A stretch of 49,828 nt of DNA from Streptomyces sp. AW19M42 (lineage in GTDB: Bacteria; Actinomycetota; Actinomycetes; Streptomycetales; Streptomycetaceae): positions 1 through 49,828 of the forward strand of contig CBRG010000112.1 of assembly GCA_000470535.1 (NCBI GenBank), given 5' to 3'. This document shows, in pieces, positions 1-10,247 of the stretch; the stretch's first letter is position 1, and each line of letters begins with the position of its first letter. Below the pieces are notes generated by a model. It saw only the letters and a list, made by a program, of their open reading frames with translations. It was not told the DNA's origin and did not search any database. A program made the position numbers and the translations under genes.

Positions 1-59
1 ACGTCAGAGCCACCTAAATCACCGGTATTGGGCCTAGGGCCCGTACCGCGCGGGCCCGG

Positions 60-2723
60 TCACTCGCGCGTGCCCGCCAGCTCGACCGGCCGGGTGCGCA
101 GCGCGAGCGAGGCGGGCAGCACGGCGAAGACCACGGCCAGCGCCGCGCTCACCCCCACCACGAGGCCGACGGCGCCCCACGGGACGACGACGCCGGACCC
201 GACGCCGAGCAGTCCGAGAGCGGTGCGTACGCCGAGCAGGTTCAGCGCGGCGACGACCGCGCCGAGCCCCGCGCCCACCGCGACCACGGCCAGCGCCTCC
301 ACCCCGACCAGCCGCAGCACCTGCGCCTTCGTCGCCCCGGCGAGACGGAGCACCGCCAGCTCCCGCACCCGGTCCAAAGTGGCCATCACCTGCGTGTTGG
401 CCAGCGCGATCCCCGTGTACAGCAGGGCGATCGCCAGAATCATCAGCAGCCCGGTCCGGGTGCTGCCGCCGGTCGCCGGGTGGGCGGCCTTCACCCACTG
501 CGCCGTGGTCCGCACGTCGGTGCCGGTCGCCCGGCCGGCCGCGTACAGCTGCTCCGCGACGGCCGACCGTTCCGCACCGGCCCGGACCCCGACGTCCACC
601 CGGTCGATTCCGGCACCGGCGGCGTTGCGCGGGGTGACATAGACGCCGTTGCCGCCCGTACCGACGGCGAGCACGGCCACCACCCGCAGAGTGACCTTGC
701 GGCCGTCGCCCAGCCAGACGCCGACGCGCTCGCCGACCGTCGTCGTCAGCCACTCCTCGTTGACGACGATGCCGCCGTCGTCGAGGTCCGCGAACCGGCC
801 CGCCACCACCGGCAGCGCGGACACCGCCGCCGCGTCCGCCGGGTCCACCGCCCTGGCCTCCGAGCCGACGAGCGCCACGCCCTCCTCCAGTACCGTCACG
901 GAGGTGGAGCGCGAGGCGCTGACCGCCGCGCCGGGGATGCGCCGGGCCCGCTCGACGAACCGCGGGGAGATAGCCCCGCCGTCCACCGTGGCGGTGAAGT
1001 CCCCGGTCGCCTGGATACCCGCCTCGGCGCCCCTGGCCGCGTCGATGGTGGCCGTCGTGCCCATGAGCGACGCGGCCAGCGCGACGGTGACGATCACGGG
1101 AGCGGCGACGGCGGCCGTCCTGCGCAGCCCGGCGGAGGCGTTCTCCCTGGTCAGCAGGGAGGTGGCGCCGGGCAGCCGGGCCGGCAGCCAGGTGAGCAAC
1201 CGGATGGCGGGGCGGACCAGCACGGGTGCGAACAGGGCGAACCCCACGATCAGCAGCATCGGCTGGGTGATGTACGTCTTGCGCTTGAGGAGCCTGCCGG
1301 GGTCCTGGACGAGCGCGACAGCCACCAGCGCGGCCCCGGTCAGCAGTACGGCCGCGCCCACCAGGATCCGGCTCAAGGGCATCGAGCCACTGTCGACGGA
1401 GGATTCACGCAGCGCCTCGACCGGACCGGTCCGGCCGGCCCGGTGGGCGGCGGTGACCGCGCCGGCCATGGCAACGGCGAGCCCGGTCCAGAACGCGGTG
1501 TGCAGCGGCCAGGCCTGGTCACCGATCGCGAACCAGCGGGGCGCGATCCCCTCACCCGCCATCCAGGAGGCGAGCCGGGGCGCACCGGACAGGCCCAGCC
1601 GGCAGCCCGCGGCCGACGCGAGTACGCCGACGAGGACGGCTTCCGCGTACACCAGCCGGCGCACCTGACCGGGCGTGGCGCCCGCCGTGCGCAGCAGGCC
1701 GAACTCGCGTCGGCGCTGGGCCACTCCGTAGGAGAAGGTCGAGGCGATCACGAAGACGCTGACGAAGGCGGTGATGCCCGCGGCCGTACCGAGCAGGGCG
1801 TTGACCGAGACCAGGGCCTCGGCGTCCCGGTCCGGATCGGGGTCGGCCCGGCGCCGCTCGTCGCCGGTGAGGACCGCCATGCCGGAGCCCCCGACCGAGT
1901 CCTCGCCGAAGGCCTTGCCGGCGCCTCTGCCGGCGTCCTCGCCCGCGTCCCTGCCGACGCCTCTGCCTGCGTCCCCGCCTGTGTCCTCGCTCGTGTACTC
2001 GCCCGGGTCCTTGCCGAAGCCTCCGCCGGCGTCCTCGCCTGCGGCCTTGTGCACGGTCGCGCGCACCGCCGCCGGATCCGCGTGCACCACCACGGCGTCG
2101 ATGTCCGGGGAGATCCTGGCGGCCTCGGCCTCGGTGAAGAACACGGCGGTCTCGAAACCGGCGCGGTGGTGGGCGGGGCGCACCGTCCCGACCACGGTCC
2201 TGGTGCCGCTGCCCGCCGGGGTCGTGACGGCGATCCGGTCCCCCGTCCCCGCCCCCGTCCCCGAGTCGTCTGCCGCCGTCACGACGACCTCGCCGGACCC
2301 GGCCGGGGCCCGTCCGGACACGAGCCGGTAGGGGGCCGCGGCCGCGACCGGCCAGGGGTGGCCGACGGCCGGTCCGCCGTCACCGGCCGGGCGGGCGGGC
2401 CCGACGGTCACGGGGAACGTGCGGTCCAGCTCGGTGCGGCCGAGACCGGCGAGTTCCGCGGCGAGCCCCGCCGGGACCGGGCGGGGATCGGTGAGCGGCC
2501 GCGTACGGACGCCGTTCGGGGTGTCCACCCGCAGCCGGTCCTCGCCCCGGACCAGGACGGGGGCCGCGGCGAACCGCTCCGGGACCTGGTGCGGGGCGTC
2601 GAACGTCGCCGCGAGCGCCAGACCGGTGGTGGCGACGATCCCCACACCGAGGGCCAGCGCGAGGAAGGATCCGGCGAAGGTGACCCAGCGGGTCCGGATG
2701 CCCCGGAGCACGAGACTCAGCAC
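60..2723 (-). CDS. FtsX-like ABC transporter permease
   Basis: An 887-residue membrane protein that should form the channel or mechanotransmission part of a MacB/LolE-type ABC exporter. An N-terminal membrane segment (about residues 10-40) is followed by a large extracytoplasmic domain, an FtsX core of three membrane segments (about 305-430), further membrane segments near 450-500, a second extracytoplasmic region and a C-terminal FtsX core (about 755-880). This two-core layout is usual for actinobacterial members. The start overlaps the end of the ATPase gene upstream by 7 bases, so the two are translationally coupled. A 48-residue Gly/Asp tetrapeptide repeat interrupts the first extracytoplasmic domain. 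The substrate cannot be read from the sequence. Confidence 0.9.
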   Translation of the reverse strand: MLSLVLRGIRTRWVTFAGSFLALALGVGIVATTGLALAATFDAPHQVPERFAAAPVLVRGEDRLRVDTPNGVRTRPLTDPRPVPAGLAAELAGLGRTELDRTFPVTVGPARPAGDGGPAVGHPWPVAAAAPYRLVSGRAPAGSGEVVVTAADDSGTGAGTGDRIAVTTPAGSGTRTVVGTVRPAHHRAGFETAVFFTEAEAARISPDIDAVVVHADPAAVRATVHKAAGEDAGGGFGKDPGEYTSEDTGGDAGRGVGRDAGEDAGRGAGKAFGEDSVGGSGMAVLTGDERRRADPDPDRDAEALVSVNALLGTAAGITAFVSVFVIASTFSYGVAQRRREFGLLRTAGATPGQVRRLVYAEAVLVGVLASAAGCRLGLSGAPRLASWMAGEGIAPRWFAIGDQAWPLHTAFWTGLAVAMAGAVTAAHRAGRTGPVEALRESSVDSGSMPLSRILVGAAVLLTGAALVAVALVQDPGRLLKRKTYITQPMLLIVGFALFAPVLVRPAIRLLTWLPARLPGATSLLTRENASAGLRRTAAVAAPVIVTVALAASLMGTTATIDAARGAEAGIQATGDFTATVDGGAISPRFVERARRIPGAAVSASRSTSVTVLEEGVALVGSEARAVDPADAAAVSALPVVAGRFADLDDGGIVVNEEWLTTTVGERVGVWLGDGRKVTLRVVAVLAVGTGGNGVYVTPRNAAGAGIDRVDVGVRAGAERSAVAEQLYAAGRATGTDVRTTAQWVKAAHPATGGSTRTGLLMILAIALLYTGIALANTQVMATLDRVRELAVLRLAGATKAQVLRLVGVEALAVVAVGAGLGAVVAALNLLGVRTALGLLGVGSGVVVPWGAVGLVVGVSAALAVVFAVLPASLALRTRPVELAGTRE
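1899..2042 (-). repeat. 12-bp-period repeat inside the ABC permease gene
   Basis: Residues 228-275 of the permease read as twelve consecutive tetrapeptides of the form x-G-x-D/G (AGED, AGGG, FGKD, PGEY, TSED, TGGD, AGRG, VGRD, AGED, AGRG, AGKA, FGED), encoded by a degenerate 12-base repeat. It lies in a predicted extracytoplasmic loop and probably expanded by slippage. Confidence 0.8.
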
Positions 2724-3451
2724 GGGACCGCCGCCATCCTCGTCATGCGCGCGGCGATCTGCTCGGCGTCCGGCGCGTACAGCTCGTCGCGCACCCGGCC
2801 GTCGGCGAGGAACAGCACGCGGTCCGCGCAGGCCGCCGCGACCGGGTCGTGCGTCACCATGATCACGGTCTGACCGTCGTCGACCATGGTGCGCATCATC
2901 GAGAGCACCTCCTGTCCGGTGGTGGAGTCGAGCGCTCCGGTGGGTTCGTCGCCGAAGAGCACGTCGGGCCGGGTGACCAGCGCGCGGGCCAGGGCGACCC
3001 GCTGCTGCTGGCCGCCGGACAGTTCGGCCGGCCGGTGTCCCGCCCGCTCGCGCAGCCCCACCCGTTCCAGCACGTCGAGGACTTCGGCCCGCCCCGGGCG
3101 GCGACCGGCCAGCCGCAGCGGGAGCGCCACGTTCTGCTCGGCGGTGAGGGAGGGCAGCAGGTTGAACGCCTGGAAGACGAAGCCGATGCGGCTGCGGCGC
3201 AGCAGCGTCAGCCTCCGCTCGCTGAGCCCGGTCAGCTCGGTGTCACCGAGGAACACCTGGCCGCCGGTCGGCCGGTCGAGCCCGGCGGTGCACTGGAGCA
3301 AGGTCGACTTACCGGAGCCGGACGGGCCCATGACCGCGGTGAAGGTGCCGCGCGGGATGTCCAGGCTCACTCCGTCCAGCGCGGTCACCGCGCCGGATTT
3401 CCTGCCGTAGGACCGGGTGACCGAACGGAGTCGGACAGCTGCTTGATTCAT
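2717..3451 (-). CDS. ABC transporter ATP-binding protein (MacB/LolD type)
   Basis: A 244-residue ATPase that powers the permease encoded just downstream. Walker A (GPSGSGKST), Q-loop (FVFQAFNLL), signature (LSGGQQQRV), Walker B (VLFGDEPTGALD) and the switch His (THD) are all present in the usual order. The GDEPTGALD form is typical of the MacB/LolD exporter class. The chosen start at MNQAAVRL matches the family N-terminus; the frame is open 30 codons further but that extension has no family character. The gene is divergent from the histidine kinase gene at 3585, sharing about 130 bases of regulatory DNA, and the kinase/regulator pair probably controls it. Confidence 0.93.
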   Translation of the reverse strand: MNQAAVRLRSVTRSYGRKSGAVTALDGVSLDIPRGTFTAVMGPSGSGKSTLLQCTAGLDRPTGGQVFLGDTELTGLSERRLTLLRRSRIGFVFQAFNLLPSLTAEQNVALPLRLAGRRPGRAEVLDVLERVGLRERAGHRPAELSGGQQQRVALARALVTRPDVLFGDEPTGALDSTTGQEVLSMMRTMVDDGQTVIMVTHDPVAAACADRVLFLADGRVRDELYAPDAEQIAARMTRMAAVPC

Positions 3452-3584
3452 GGGCAAGAGCCAACCGCGACCGCCCTTCCGGCACATCGCAGCGAGGAGG
3501 AGCCCTCGCGGTGGAGGTAGCTCCACCACGGGAGTCGACACCGCTGGGTGGTCCGGGCTCCCCGGCGCGTCCTACCGTCCCCCT

Positions 3585-4880
3585 ATGTCCTCCTCCCCCG
3601 GCCTCCCGCAGGCACTGCGACAGCGCCACTACGTGCTCGGCGGGTGGCCCTGGCGGGCCGCGCTCTACCTGCTGACCAGCGTGCCCCTGGGCATCGCGAC
3701 GCTCACCGCCCTGCTCCTGCTGACGGTCGCGGGCGGTGCGCTCTCCGTGGTCCTGATCGGGATACCGCTGCTGCTGACCCTGGTGCTCGCGGGCATTCCG
3801 CTGGCCGCGCTGGAACGGCGCAGGCTGCGGCTGCTCGACCCCCGGCCGCTGCCCCCGGCCCACCGCGAACCCGACGGCACCGGGCTGTCGTCGTGGCTGC
3901 GCACCCGGCTCCAGGAACGTTCCACCTGGCGGGAGTTGGGTTACGCGCTGCTGTTCGCCCTGGTGCTGTGGCCGCTGGAGGCGCTGGCCGTGGGGACGGC
4001 CCTCACGGTCTGCGGCGGGCTGATCGCGGCGCCCGTGATGCTGGCGGCGAGCGGCGGTGAGGAGGTCCGGGTGCTCAAGATCTGGCTCGCCCACTCCTAT
4101 CCGCCCGCCTTCGCGGCGTTGCTCGCCGGGGTGGTCCTGCTGCCGGTGTTCGCGTATCCGCTGGGGCTGCTGGCTTCCGGCCGGGCGATGCTGACCCGGC
4201 AGCTGCTCGCCCCGCCGGAGGCCGGACTCGATTCCAGGCTCCAGGAGTTGGGCCGGTCCCGGATGCGTCTGGTGGACGCCTTCGAGGCGGAGCGCCGCCG
4301 GATCGAACGCGATCTGCACGACGGCGCCCAGCAACGGCTCGTCGCCCTGTCCATGACGCTCGGCCTGGCCCGGCTGGAGAATCCGACGCAGCCGCTGGCC
4401 GGACTGCTGGCCAGGGCCCATGAGGAGGCCGGGGTCGCCCTGGTGGAGATCAGGGAGCTGATCCAGGGCATCCACCCCCGGGTCCTCACGGACCGGGGGC
4501 TGCGGGCCGCCGTGGAGGACGTCGCGGACCGCTCGGTGGTGCCGGTGGACGTAGACCTCGCCCTGCCGGACCGGCTGCTCGACGCGGTCGAGACCGGGGT
4601 CTACTTCGCGGTCTGCGAGGCGCTGGCCAACGTGGCCAAGCACAGCGGGGCGGGACGGGCCCGGGTGACCGGGCGGACCGAGCGGGGCCAGCTGGTGGTG
4701 GAGGTCTCGGACGACGGCGTGGGCGGGGCCGTGACCAGCGGCGGAACGGGACTTGAGGGAGTGGCCGACCGTCTCTCGGTGCTCGGCGGCCACCTGCTAC
4801 TGTCCAGTCCCCCCGGCGGACCCACGGTGTTCCGGCTGGAGGTTCCCGCCCCGCTCACGCCGTCGTCCAGGAGGACCTGA
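3585..4880 (+). CDS. Sensor histidine kinase (HisKA_3/NarL-type)
   Basis: A 431-residue membrane sensor kinase. Two hydrophobic pairs (about residues 25-75 and 118-200) form an N-terminal four-segment sensor domain of the kind common in Streptomyces. The dimerisation/phosphoacceptor helix carries RDLHDGAQQR with His245. The ATP-binding domain has an N box (EALANVAKHS) and G boxes (DDGVGG, GTGLEGVADR). The ATG at 3585 directly precedes the membrane domain; an upstream in-frame start would overlap the ATPase start. The response regulator begins 2 bases after the stop. Divergence from the ABC exporter genes suggests it responds to an envelope signal or antibiotic, which is inference. Confidence 0.9.
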   Translation: MSSSPGLPQALRQRHYVLGGWPWRAALYLLTSVPLGIATLTALLLLTVAGGALSVVLIGIPLLLTLVLAGIPLAALERRRLRLLDPRPLPPAHREPDGTGLSSWLRTRLQERSTWRELGYALLFALVLWPLEALAVGTALTVCGGLIAAPVMLAASGGEEVRVLKIWLAHSYPPAFAALLAGVVLLPVFAYPLGLLASGRAMLTRQLLAPPEAGLDSRLQELGRSRMRLVDAFEAERRRIERDLHDGAQQRLVALSMTLGLARLENPTQPLAGLLARAHEEAGVALVEIRELIQGIHPRVLTDRGLRAAVEDVADRSVVPVDVDLALPDRLLDAVETGVYFAVCEALANVAKHSGAGRARVTGRTERGQLVVEVSDDGVGGAVTSGGTGLEGVADRLSVLGGHLLLSSPPGGPTVFRLEVPAPLTPSSRRT

Positions 4881-4882
4881 CC

Positions 4883-5524
4883 GTGCGGATCGTACTGGCC
4901 GAGGACAGCGTGCTCCTGCGGGAGGGACTGGTCGGCCTGCTGGAGCGGTTCGGGCACCGGGTGGTGGCGGGTGCCGGAACGGCCGAAGAACTGATCGCGG
5001 CCGTCACCGAGCACCGCCCGGACATCGTGGTGACCGATGTCCGGATGCCTCCGGGCTTCTCCGACGAGGGGCTGCGCGCCGCGGTCGAACTGCGCACCCT
5101 CCAGCCGGACCTGCCCGTTCTCGTCCTCAGCCAGTACGTCCAGCGCAGCTACGCGGAGGATCTGCTCGATTCGGCGGACGGCCGGGGCGTCGGCTACCTG
5201 CTCAAGGAACGGGTCGGCCACGTCGAGGAGTTCATCGACGCCCTGCACCGGGTCGGCGCCGGGGACACGGTGGTGGACCCCGAGGTGGTCCGCCAGCTGA
5301 TCCGGCACCGCAGGGACCCGCTGTCGCGGCTGACCGCCCGCGAGCAGGAGGTGCTGGCCCTGATGGCGGAGGGCAGGTCGAACGCGTCGATCGCCGCGGC
5401 GATGACGGTCAGCGAGGGCACGGTCAGCAAGCACTTCGGCAGCATCCTCGGCAAGCTCGACCTGTCACTGGACGACACCACGAACCGCCGGGTGCTGGCC
5501 GTGCTGGCGTACCTGCGCGGTTAG
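4883..5524 (+). CDS. NarL/LuxR-family response regulator
   Basis: A 213-residue DNA-binding response regulator, partner of the kinase encoded immediately upstream. The receiver domain has an acidic pocket (Asp8) and phospho-acceptor Asp52 in VVTDVRMPP, with a conserved Lys in YLLKER. The C-terminal LuxR helix-turn-helix (about 147-205) begins LTAREQEVLALMAEG and contains the recognition helix TVSEGTVSKHFGSIL. Residues between the domains form a normal linker. The gene ends 4 bases into the convergent TetR gene. The most likely target is the adjacent ABC exporter promoter. Confidence 0.93.
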   Translation: MRIVLAEDSVLLREGLVGLLERFGHRVVAGAGTAEELIAAVTEHRPDIVVTDVRMPPGFSDEGLRAAVELRTLQPDLPVLVLSQYVQRSYAEDLLDSADGRGVGYLLKERVGHVEEFIDALHRVGAGDTVVDPEVVRQLIRHRRDPLSRLTAREQEVLALMAEGRSNASIAAAMTVSEGTVSKHFGSILGKLDLSLDDTTNRRVLAVLAYLRG

Positions 5525-6192
5525 CCCGCGTCCGGCGGAGCGGCGACGGGTCCGGCCCCGGACACCGCCGCGGCCCCCGGCCCGGACAGCGCCTGCCGGG
5601 CGAACGCCACCACGTGGCCGCGCAGGTCCAGCCCCCCGGCGTCCGGCCCGGTGCCGGCTCCGCCGCCCGCTCCCGTGCCGGATCCCGCGTCCGTGCCGAT
5701 GATCAGCCGCGCGAGCTGCGGCACCGCGTTCGGCCAAGCGGCGAGCCCGATCATGCTCAGCAGACAGGCCGCGACCTTCGGGGACGCCTCGGTGCCGAAG
5801 CTCTCGGCCAGGGCGGCGATCTTCTCCTCGTAATGGCCTCGGCGCCGCTCCTCGTGGGGCAGCACCCCGTCGCGGTAGTGCAGCCCCTCCCAGAAGAAGA
5901 GCCTGACCAGGACCGGGTTGTCCCGGTGGAAGTCGTACACCCGCCCCACGTACTCCGCGGGGTCGTCGCCGCCTTTGAGCGGGACGGCCTCGGCCAGCTC
6001 GTCGAGCGCACGGCCCACGACGGCGTCGAACAGCTTCTGCTTGTTGCCGAAGTAGCCGTAGATCCGTTCCTTGTTCACGCCGGCCAGCTCGGCGATCCGG
6101 TCGACGCGGGCTCCGGCGATGCCGTGTGCCGCGAATTCCTCCTTCGCCGCAGCGAGGAGCCGTTCCTTGGTGGGGGGCGCGTCCGAGGTCAT
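5521..6192 (-). CDS. TetR-family transcriptional repressor
   Basis: A 223-residue repressor. The N-terminal helix-turn-helix (about residues 8-55) shows the family pattern, with TKERLLAAAKEEFAAHG, VDRIAELAGVNKERIYGYFGNKQKLFDAVV. The C-terminal ligand-binding domain ends in an Ala/Gly/Pro-rich stretch of low complexity. The ATG at 6192 gives the standard distance to the HTH; the frame stays open upstream but those codons cross the palindromic operator at 6224-6262. The operator sits between this gene and the divergent small membrane protein gene at 6341, so the protein probably represses both. The inducer is unknown. Confidence 0.9.
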   Translation of the reverse strand: MTSDAPPTKERLLAAAKEEFAAHGIAGARVDRIAELAGVNKERIYGYFGNKQKLFDAVVGRALDELAEAVPLKGGDDPAEYVGRVYDFHRDNPVLVRLFFWEGLHYRDGVLPHEERRRGHYEEKIAALAESFGTEASPKVAACLLSMIGLAAWPNAVPQLARLIIGTDAGSGTGAGGGAGTGPDAGGLDLRGHVVAFARQALSGPGAAAVSGAGPVAAPPDAG

Positions 6193-6223
6193 GGCACCAG
6201 CGTAGAACGAACTCCCCGAGAGA

Positions 6224-6262
6224 CCAACCAACTGGATGGTTGACATCCAACCAGTTGGTTGG
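6224..6262. promoter_or_regulatory. Palindromic operator for the TetR repressor
   Basis: Perfect 12-base inverted repeats (CCAACCAACTGG and its complement) are separated by 15 bases, and a nested 6-base inverted repeat (TGGTTG/CAACCA) fills much of the spacer. The site lies 32 bases upstream of the tetR start and 78 bases upstream of the divergent gene. Confidence 0.8.
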
Positions 6263-6340
6263 TTCAGTGGAACCGCCACCGGGGGCAGCGGCAGAACCCC
6301 GGCCGCACCGCACGATCCCCGACGAGGGAAGGACCGCCCG

Positions 6341-8105
<1,765 letters not shown>

Positions 8106-8139
8106 GCTGCGCGACGGCGTTTCCGGGTTAAAGTGCCCT

Positions 8140-8583
8140 ATGCCGACCCCGGAAGCCGCCACCGTCGCCACCGAACTGCGTACCGCGATGGGCAAGCTCA
8201 GCCGGCGCGTGAAGCGCGAGGACCTGATCCCGGTCGGGCAGATCGCCGTGCTCGGCGTCCTGGACCGCGACGGCGCCATGACCACCAGCGATCTCGCGTC
8301 CGACCAGCGCGTACGCCCGCAGTCGATGGCCCGCGCGGTCGGCCTCCTCCTCGATCAGGGCCTGGTCACCCGCAGGTCCCACCCGACGGACGGCCGCAAG
8401 TCCCTGGTCGAACTGTCGGACGCCGGCCGGGCCGCGCTGGAAGCGGAGCGCGGCCGCAGGGCCGGCTGGCTGGCCCTGGCCATCGAGGCCGAACTCTCGG
8501 ACGAGGAACGCAGGTTGCTCGCACGCAGCGCGGCCCTGATGGAACGGCTGGCCGCCCGCCAGGGCCTGTCAGGACCGTCGTGA
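8140..8583 (+). CDS. MarR-family transcriptional regulator
   Basis: A 147-residue winged-helix regulator. The core reads LIPVGQIAVLGVLDRDGAMTTSDLASDQRVRPQSMARAVGLL in pieces typical of MarR, followed by a wing with HPTDGRKSLVELSDAGRAAL. The ATG at 8140 gives the usual short N-terminal helix; an upstream in-frame ATG at 8104 would run into the repeat array. Divergent from enolase with the 13-bp repeat array between, and overlapping the Nudix gene by GTGA, so it probably represses both directions. Ligand unknown. Confidence 0.9.
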   Translation: MPTPEAATVATELRTAMGKLSRRVKREDLIPVGQIAVLGVLDRDGAMTTSDLASDQRVRPQSMARAVGLLLDQGLVTRRSHPTDGRKSLVELSDAGRAALEAERGRRAGWLALAIEAELSDEERRLLARSAALMERLAARQGLSGPS

Positions 8584-9113
8584 GTGCGCCCGGTCACCCT
8601 GGCGGTGACGGCTCAGGTCCCGGTGCGGACGTGGCCGTGGACGACGGCGTCGAGTTCCCGGTCCCGGCAGACGGCGAGGCCTGGGCGGTCGGCGCGGTCG
8701 TCCTCGACCGGGACGGCAAGGCCTTCGCCCAGAGACGCGGCCCCCACCGGCGGCTGTTCCCCGACTGCTGGGACATCGTCGGCGGCCACGTCGAGCCCGG
8801 CGAATCGCTGCTGGACGCCCTCGCCCGCGAGATCGAGGAGGAGACCGGCTGGCGCCTGCGCCGCGTCCGCCGCCTCTTCGGGGTCACCACCTGGACCGGC
8901 GACGACGGGGCCGGGACACGGCACGAGGCCGACTGTCTCGTCGAGGTCGACGGCGATCTGCGCCGCCCCGCCCTGGAGTGGGACAAGCACACCGCCTACG
9001 ACTGGTTCGGCCCCGGCGACCTCCCCCGCCTGATGGAGAACCGCGCCCCCGGCGAATACCTCATCCACGACCTGATCGCGAAGGCCCTGCGGGATCACCC
9101 GGCCGGCCCCTGA
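8580..9113 (+). CDS. Nudix hydrolase
   Basis: A 177-residue Nudix-fold pyrophosphohydrolase. The Nudix box is complete (G-G-H-V-E-P-G-E-S then AREIEEETGW) at about residues 60-83, so metal-dependent hydrolysis of a nucleoside diphosphate derivative is expected. The GTG start at 8580 overlaps the marR stop (GTGA) and lies in frame with the domain, implying translational coupling. The first 25 residues are Gly/Pro-rich. The 3' end overlaps the convergent WYL gene by 19 bases. Substrate cannot be predicted; co-regulation with enolase is an unusual pairing. Confidence 0.88.
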   Translation: MSAPGHPGGDGSGPGADVAVDDGVEFPVPADGEAWAVGAVVLDRDGKAFAQRRGPHRRLFPDCWDIVGGHVEPGESLLDALAREIEEETGWRLRRVRRLFGVTTWTGDDGAGTRHEADCLVEVDGDLRRPALEWDKHTAYDWFGPGDLPRLMENRAPGEYLIHDLIAKALRDHPAGP

Positions 9114-10144
9114 GCCACCTCCGCCTCCGCATCCGACTCCACGTCCGTGGCCACCGTCGACTCCACGTCCGTGGCAACCACCGCCTCCGCAGCCGCATCC
9201 GGGGCCCCGTACACGGAGGCCAGTTCCGCCGCCAGTTCCGCGAGCCGGGCCCGTGTGCCCGGCGGGCCGAGGACCTCCACCCCGGCCCCCAGACCCGCCA
9301 GTTGGGCGGCCAGCACCTCCGGTGAAGGGCCGTCCACCTCGATCTCCAGCCGCCCGTCCGCGCCGACCGCACCCATCCGCAGCCGGCCGCCGAACAGCCG
9401 TTGCAGGACCGTCTCGGTCCCGGGGTCCGCCAGGGCCCACGCTGTCACCGCGTGCATGCGGTCCTCCACCGCTCCGGCGAGAGAACGCCAGGCCGTGGCG
9501 AGGTCGAACCCCTCCGGCCGCACGACGGGTTCCCCGGTCGGCTCGACGGACGTGACGCGGCTGAGCCGGAAGGTCCGCAGGCCGCGCTCGGTGCCCGCGA
9601 CGAGATACGCGACGCCCGCCTTGGACGCGAGCCCGAGCGGATGCACCGTCCGCTCACTCCCGGGCCTGCCGGGACCCGTGTAGCCGAGCCGGACCTGCAC
9701 CCCGTCGATCACCGCCCGCTGGAGCGCGTCGAGCCGGGGAGCGTCGACGGTGACCGCGGTCCGCGACCAGTCGGTGGCATCGATGACCCCGGCACGTACC
9801 GCCGCCTCGGCGTCCGGGCGCAGGGTCGCCGGCAGGGCCCTCACCAACTTGCGTAGGGCGGTGCGCAGTTCGGGAGTCGCGGAGGAGGGTCCGGCGAGCA
9901 GGAACAGGGCGCGGCTCTCGTTGACGGTCAGCCCGGTGAGGTCGGTCCGGGCGCCGCCGACGAGCGACCAGCCGCCGCCCCGCCCGCGCTGCGAGTAGAC
10001 GGGAATCCCGGCGGTGGCCAGCGCCTCCAGATCGCGACGGGCCGTACGTTCGGCCACGTCGAGTTCAGCCGCGACCTCCGCGACGGTCACCCGTCCACGC
10101 GACTGGAGGAACAGCAGCAGGGCCACCAGACGGTCAGCTCTCAT
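9095..10144 (-). CDS. WYL-domain HTH transcriptional regulator (YafY type)
   Basis: A 349-residue regulator with an N-terminal DeoR-like winged helix (MRADRLVALLLFLQSRG, then VTVAEVAAELDVAERTARRD), a central WYL-type ligand-sensing domain (about 140-230; LGLASKAGVAYLVAG) and a WCX C-terminal region. The last 35 residues are Ala/Glu/Val-rich with a duplicated TDVES element and may be non-conserved. It is divergent from the TIGR03086-type gene, with a perfect 9-base inverted repeat between them. The initiator region itself is triplicated (see 10132-10185). Confidence 0.9.
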   Translation of the reverse strand: MRADRLVALLLFLQSRGRVTVAEVAAELDVAERTARRDLEALATAGIPVYSQRGRGGGWSLVGGARTDLTGLTVNESRALFLLAGPSSATPELRTALRKLVRALPATLRPDAEAAVRAGVIDATDWSRTAVTVDAPRLDALQRAVIDGVQVRLGYTGPGRPGSERTVHPLGLASKAGVAYLVAGTERGLRTFRLSRVTSVEPTGEPVVRPEGFDLATAWRSLAGAVEDRMHAVTAWALADPGTETVLQRLFGGRLRMGAVGADGRLEIEVDGPSPEVLAAQLAGLGAGVEVLGPPGTRARLAELAAELASVYGAPDAAAEAVVATDVESTVATDVESDAEAEVAQGPAG

Positions 10145-10185
10145 TCCGGTCAGCTCCCATGCCGGTCATTCCGGTCAGCTCTCAT
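10132..10185 (-). repeat. Triplicated translation start of the WYL regulator
   Basis: GGTCAGCTCYCAT occurs at 10132, 10148 and 10173. On the coding strand each copy reads ATGRGAGCTGACC. Only the copy ending at 10144 opens the real frame; the upstream ATGs give 11- and 8-codon reading frames. The GGAG in the middle copy can serve as the ribosome binding site for the true start. Confidence 0.75.
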
Positions 10186-10204
10186 GTCGGTCATTCTCCT
10201 CTTC

Positions 10205-10229
10205 AAAGTGGCCAGAAGGTGGCCACTTT
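10205..10229. promoter_or_regulatory. Inverted repeat, probable WYL-regulator operator
   Basis: Perfect 9-base arms AAAGTGGCC and GGCCACTTT flank a 7-base spacer, 19 bases before the start at 10248 and 61 bases upstream of the divergent regulator. Confidence 0.7.
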
Positions 10230-10247
10230 GGCTTTCAGGATGAGGTC

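Noticed and set aside
480..2873. A 797-codon plus-strand frame opposite the ABC permease
   Set aside because: Compositional shadow without any motif; the FtsX permease is on the other strand.
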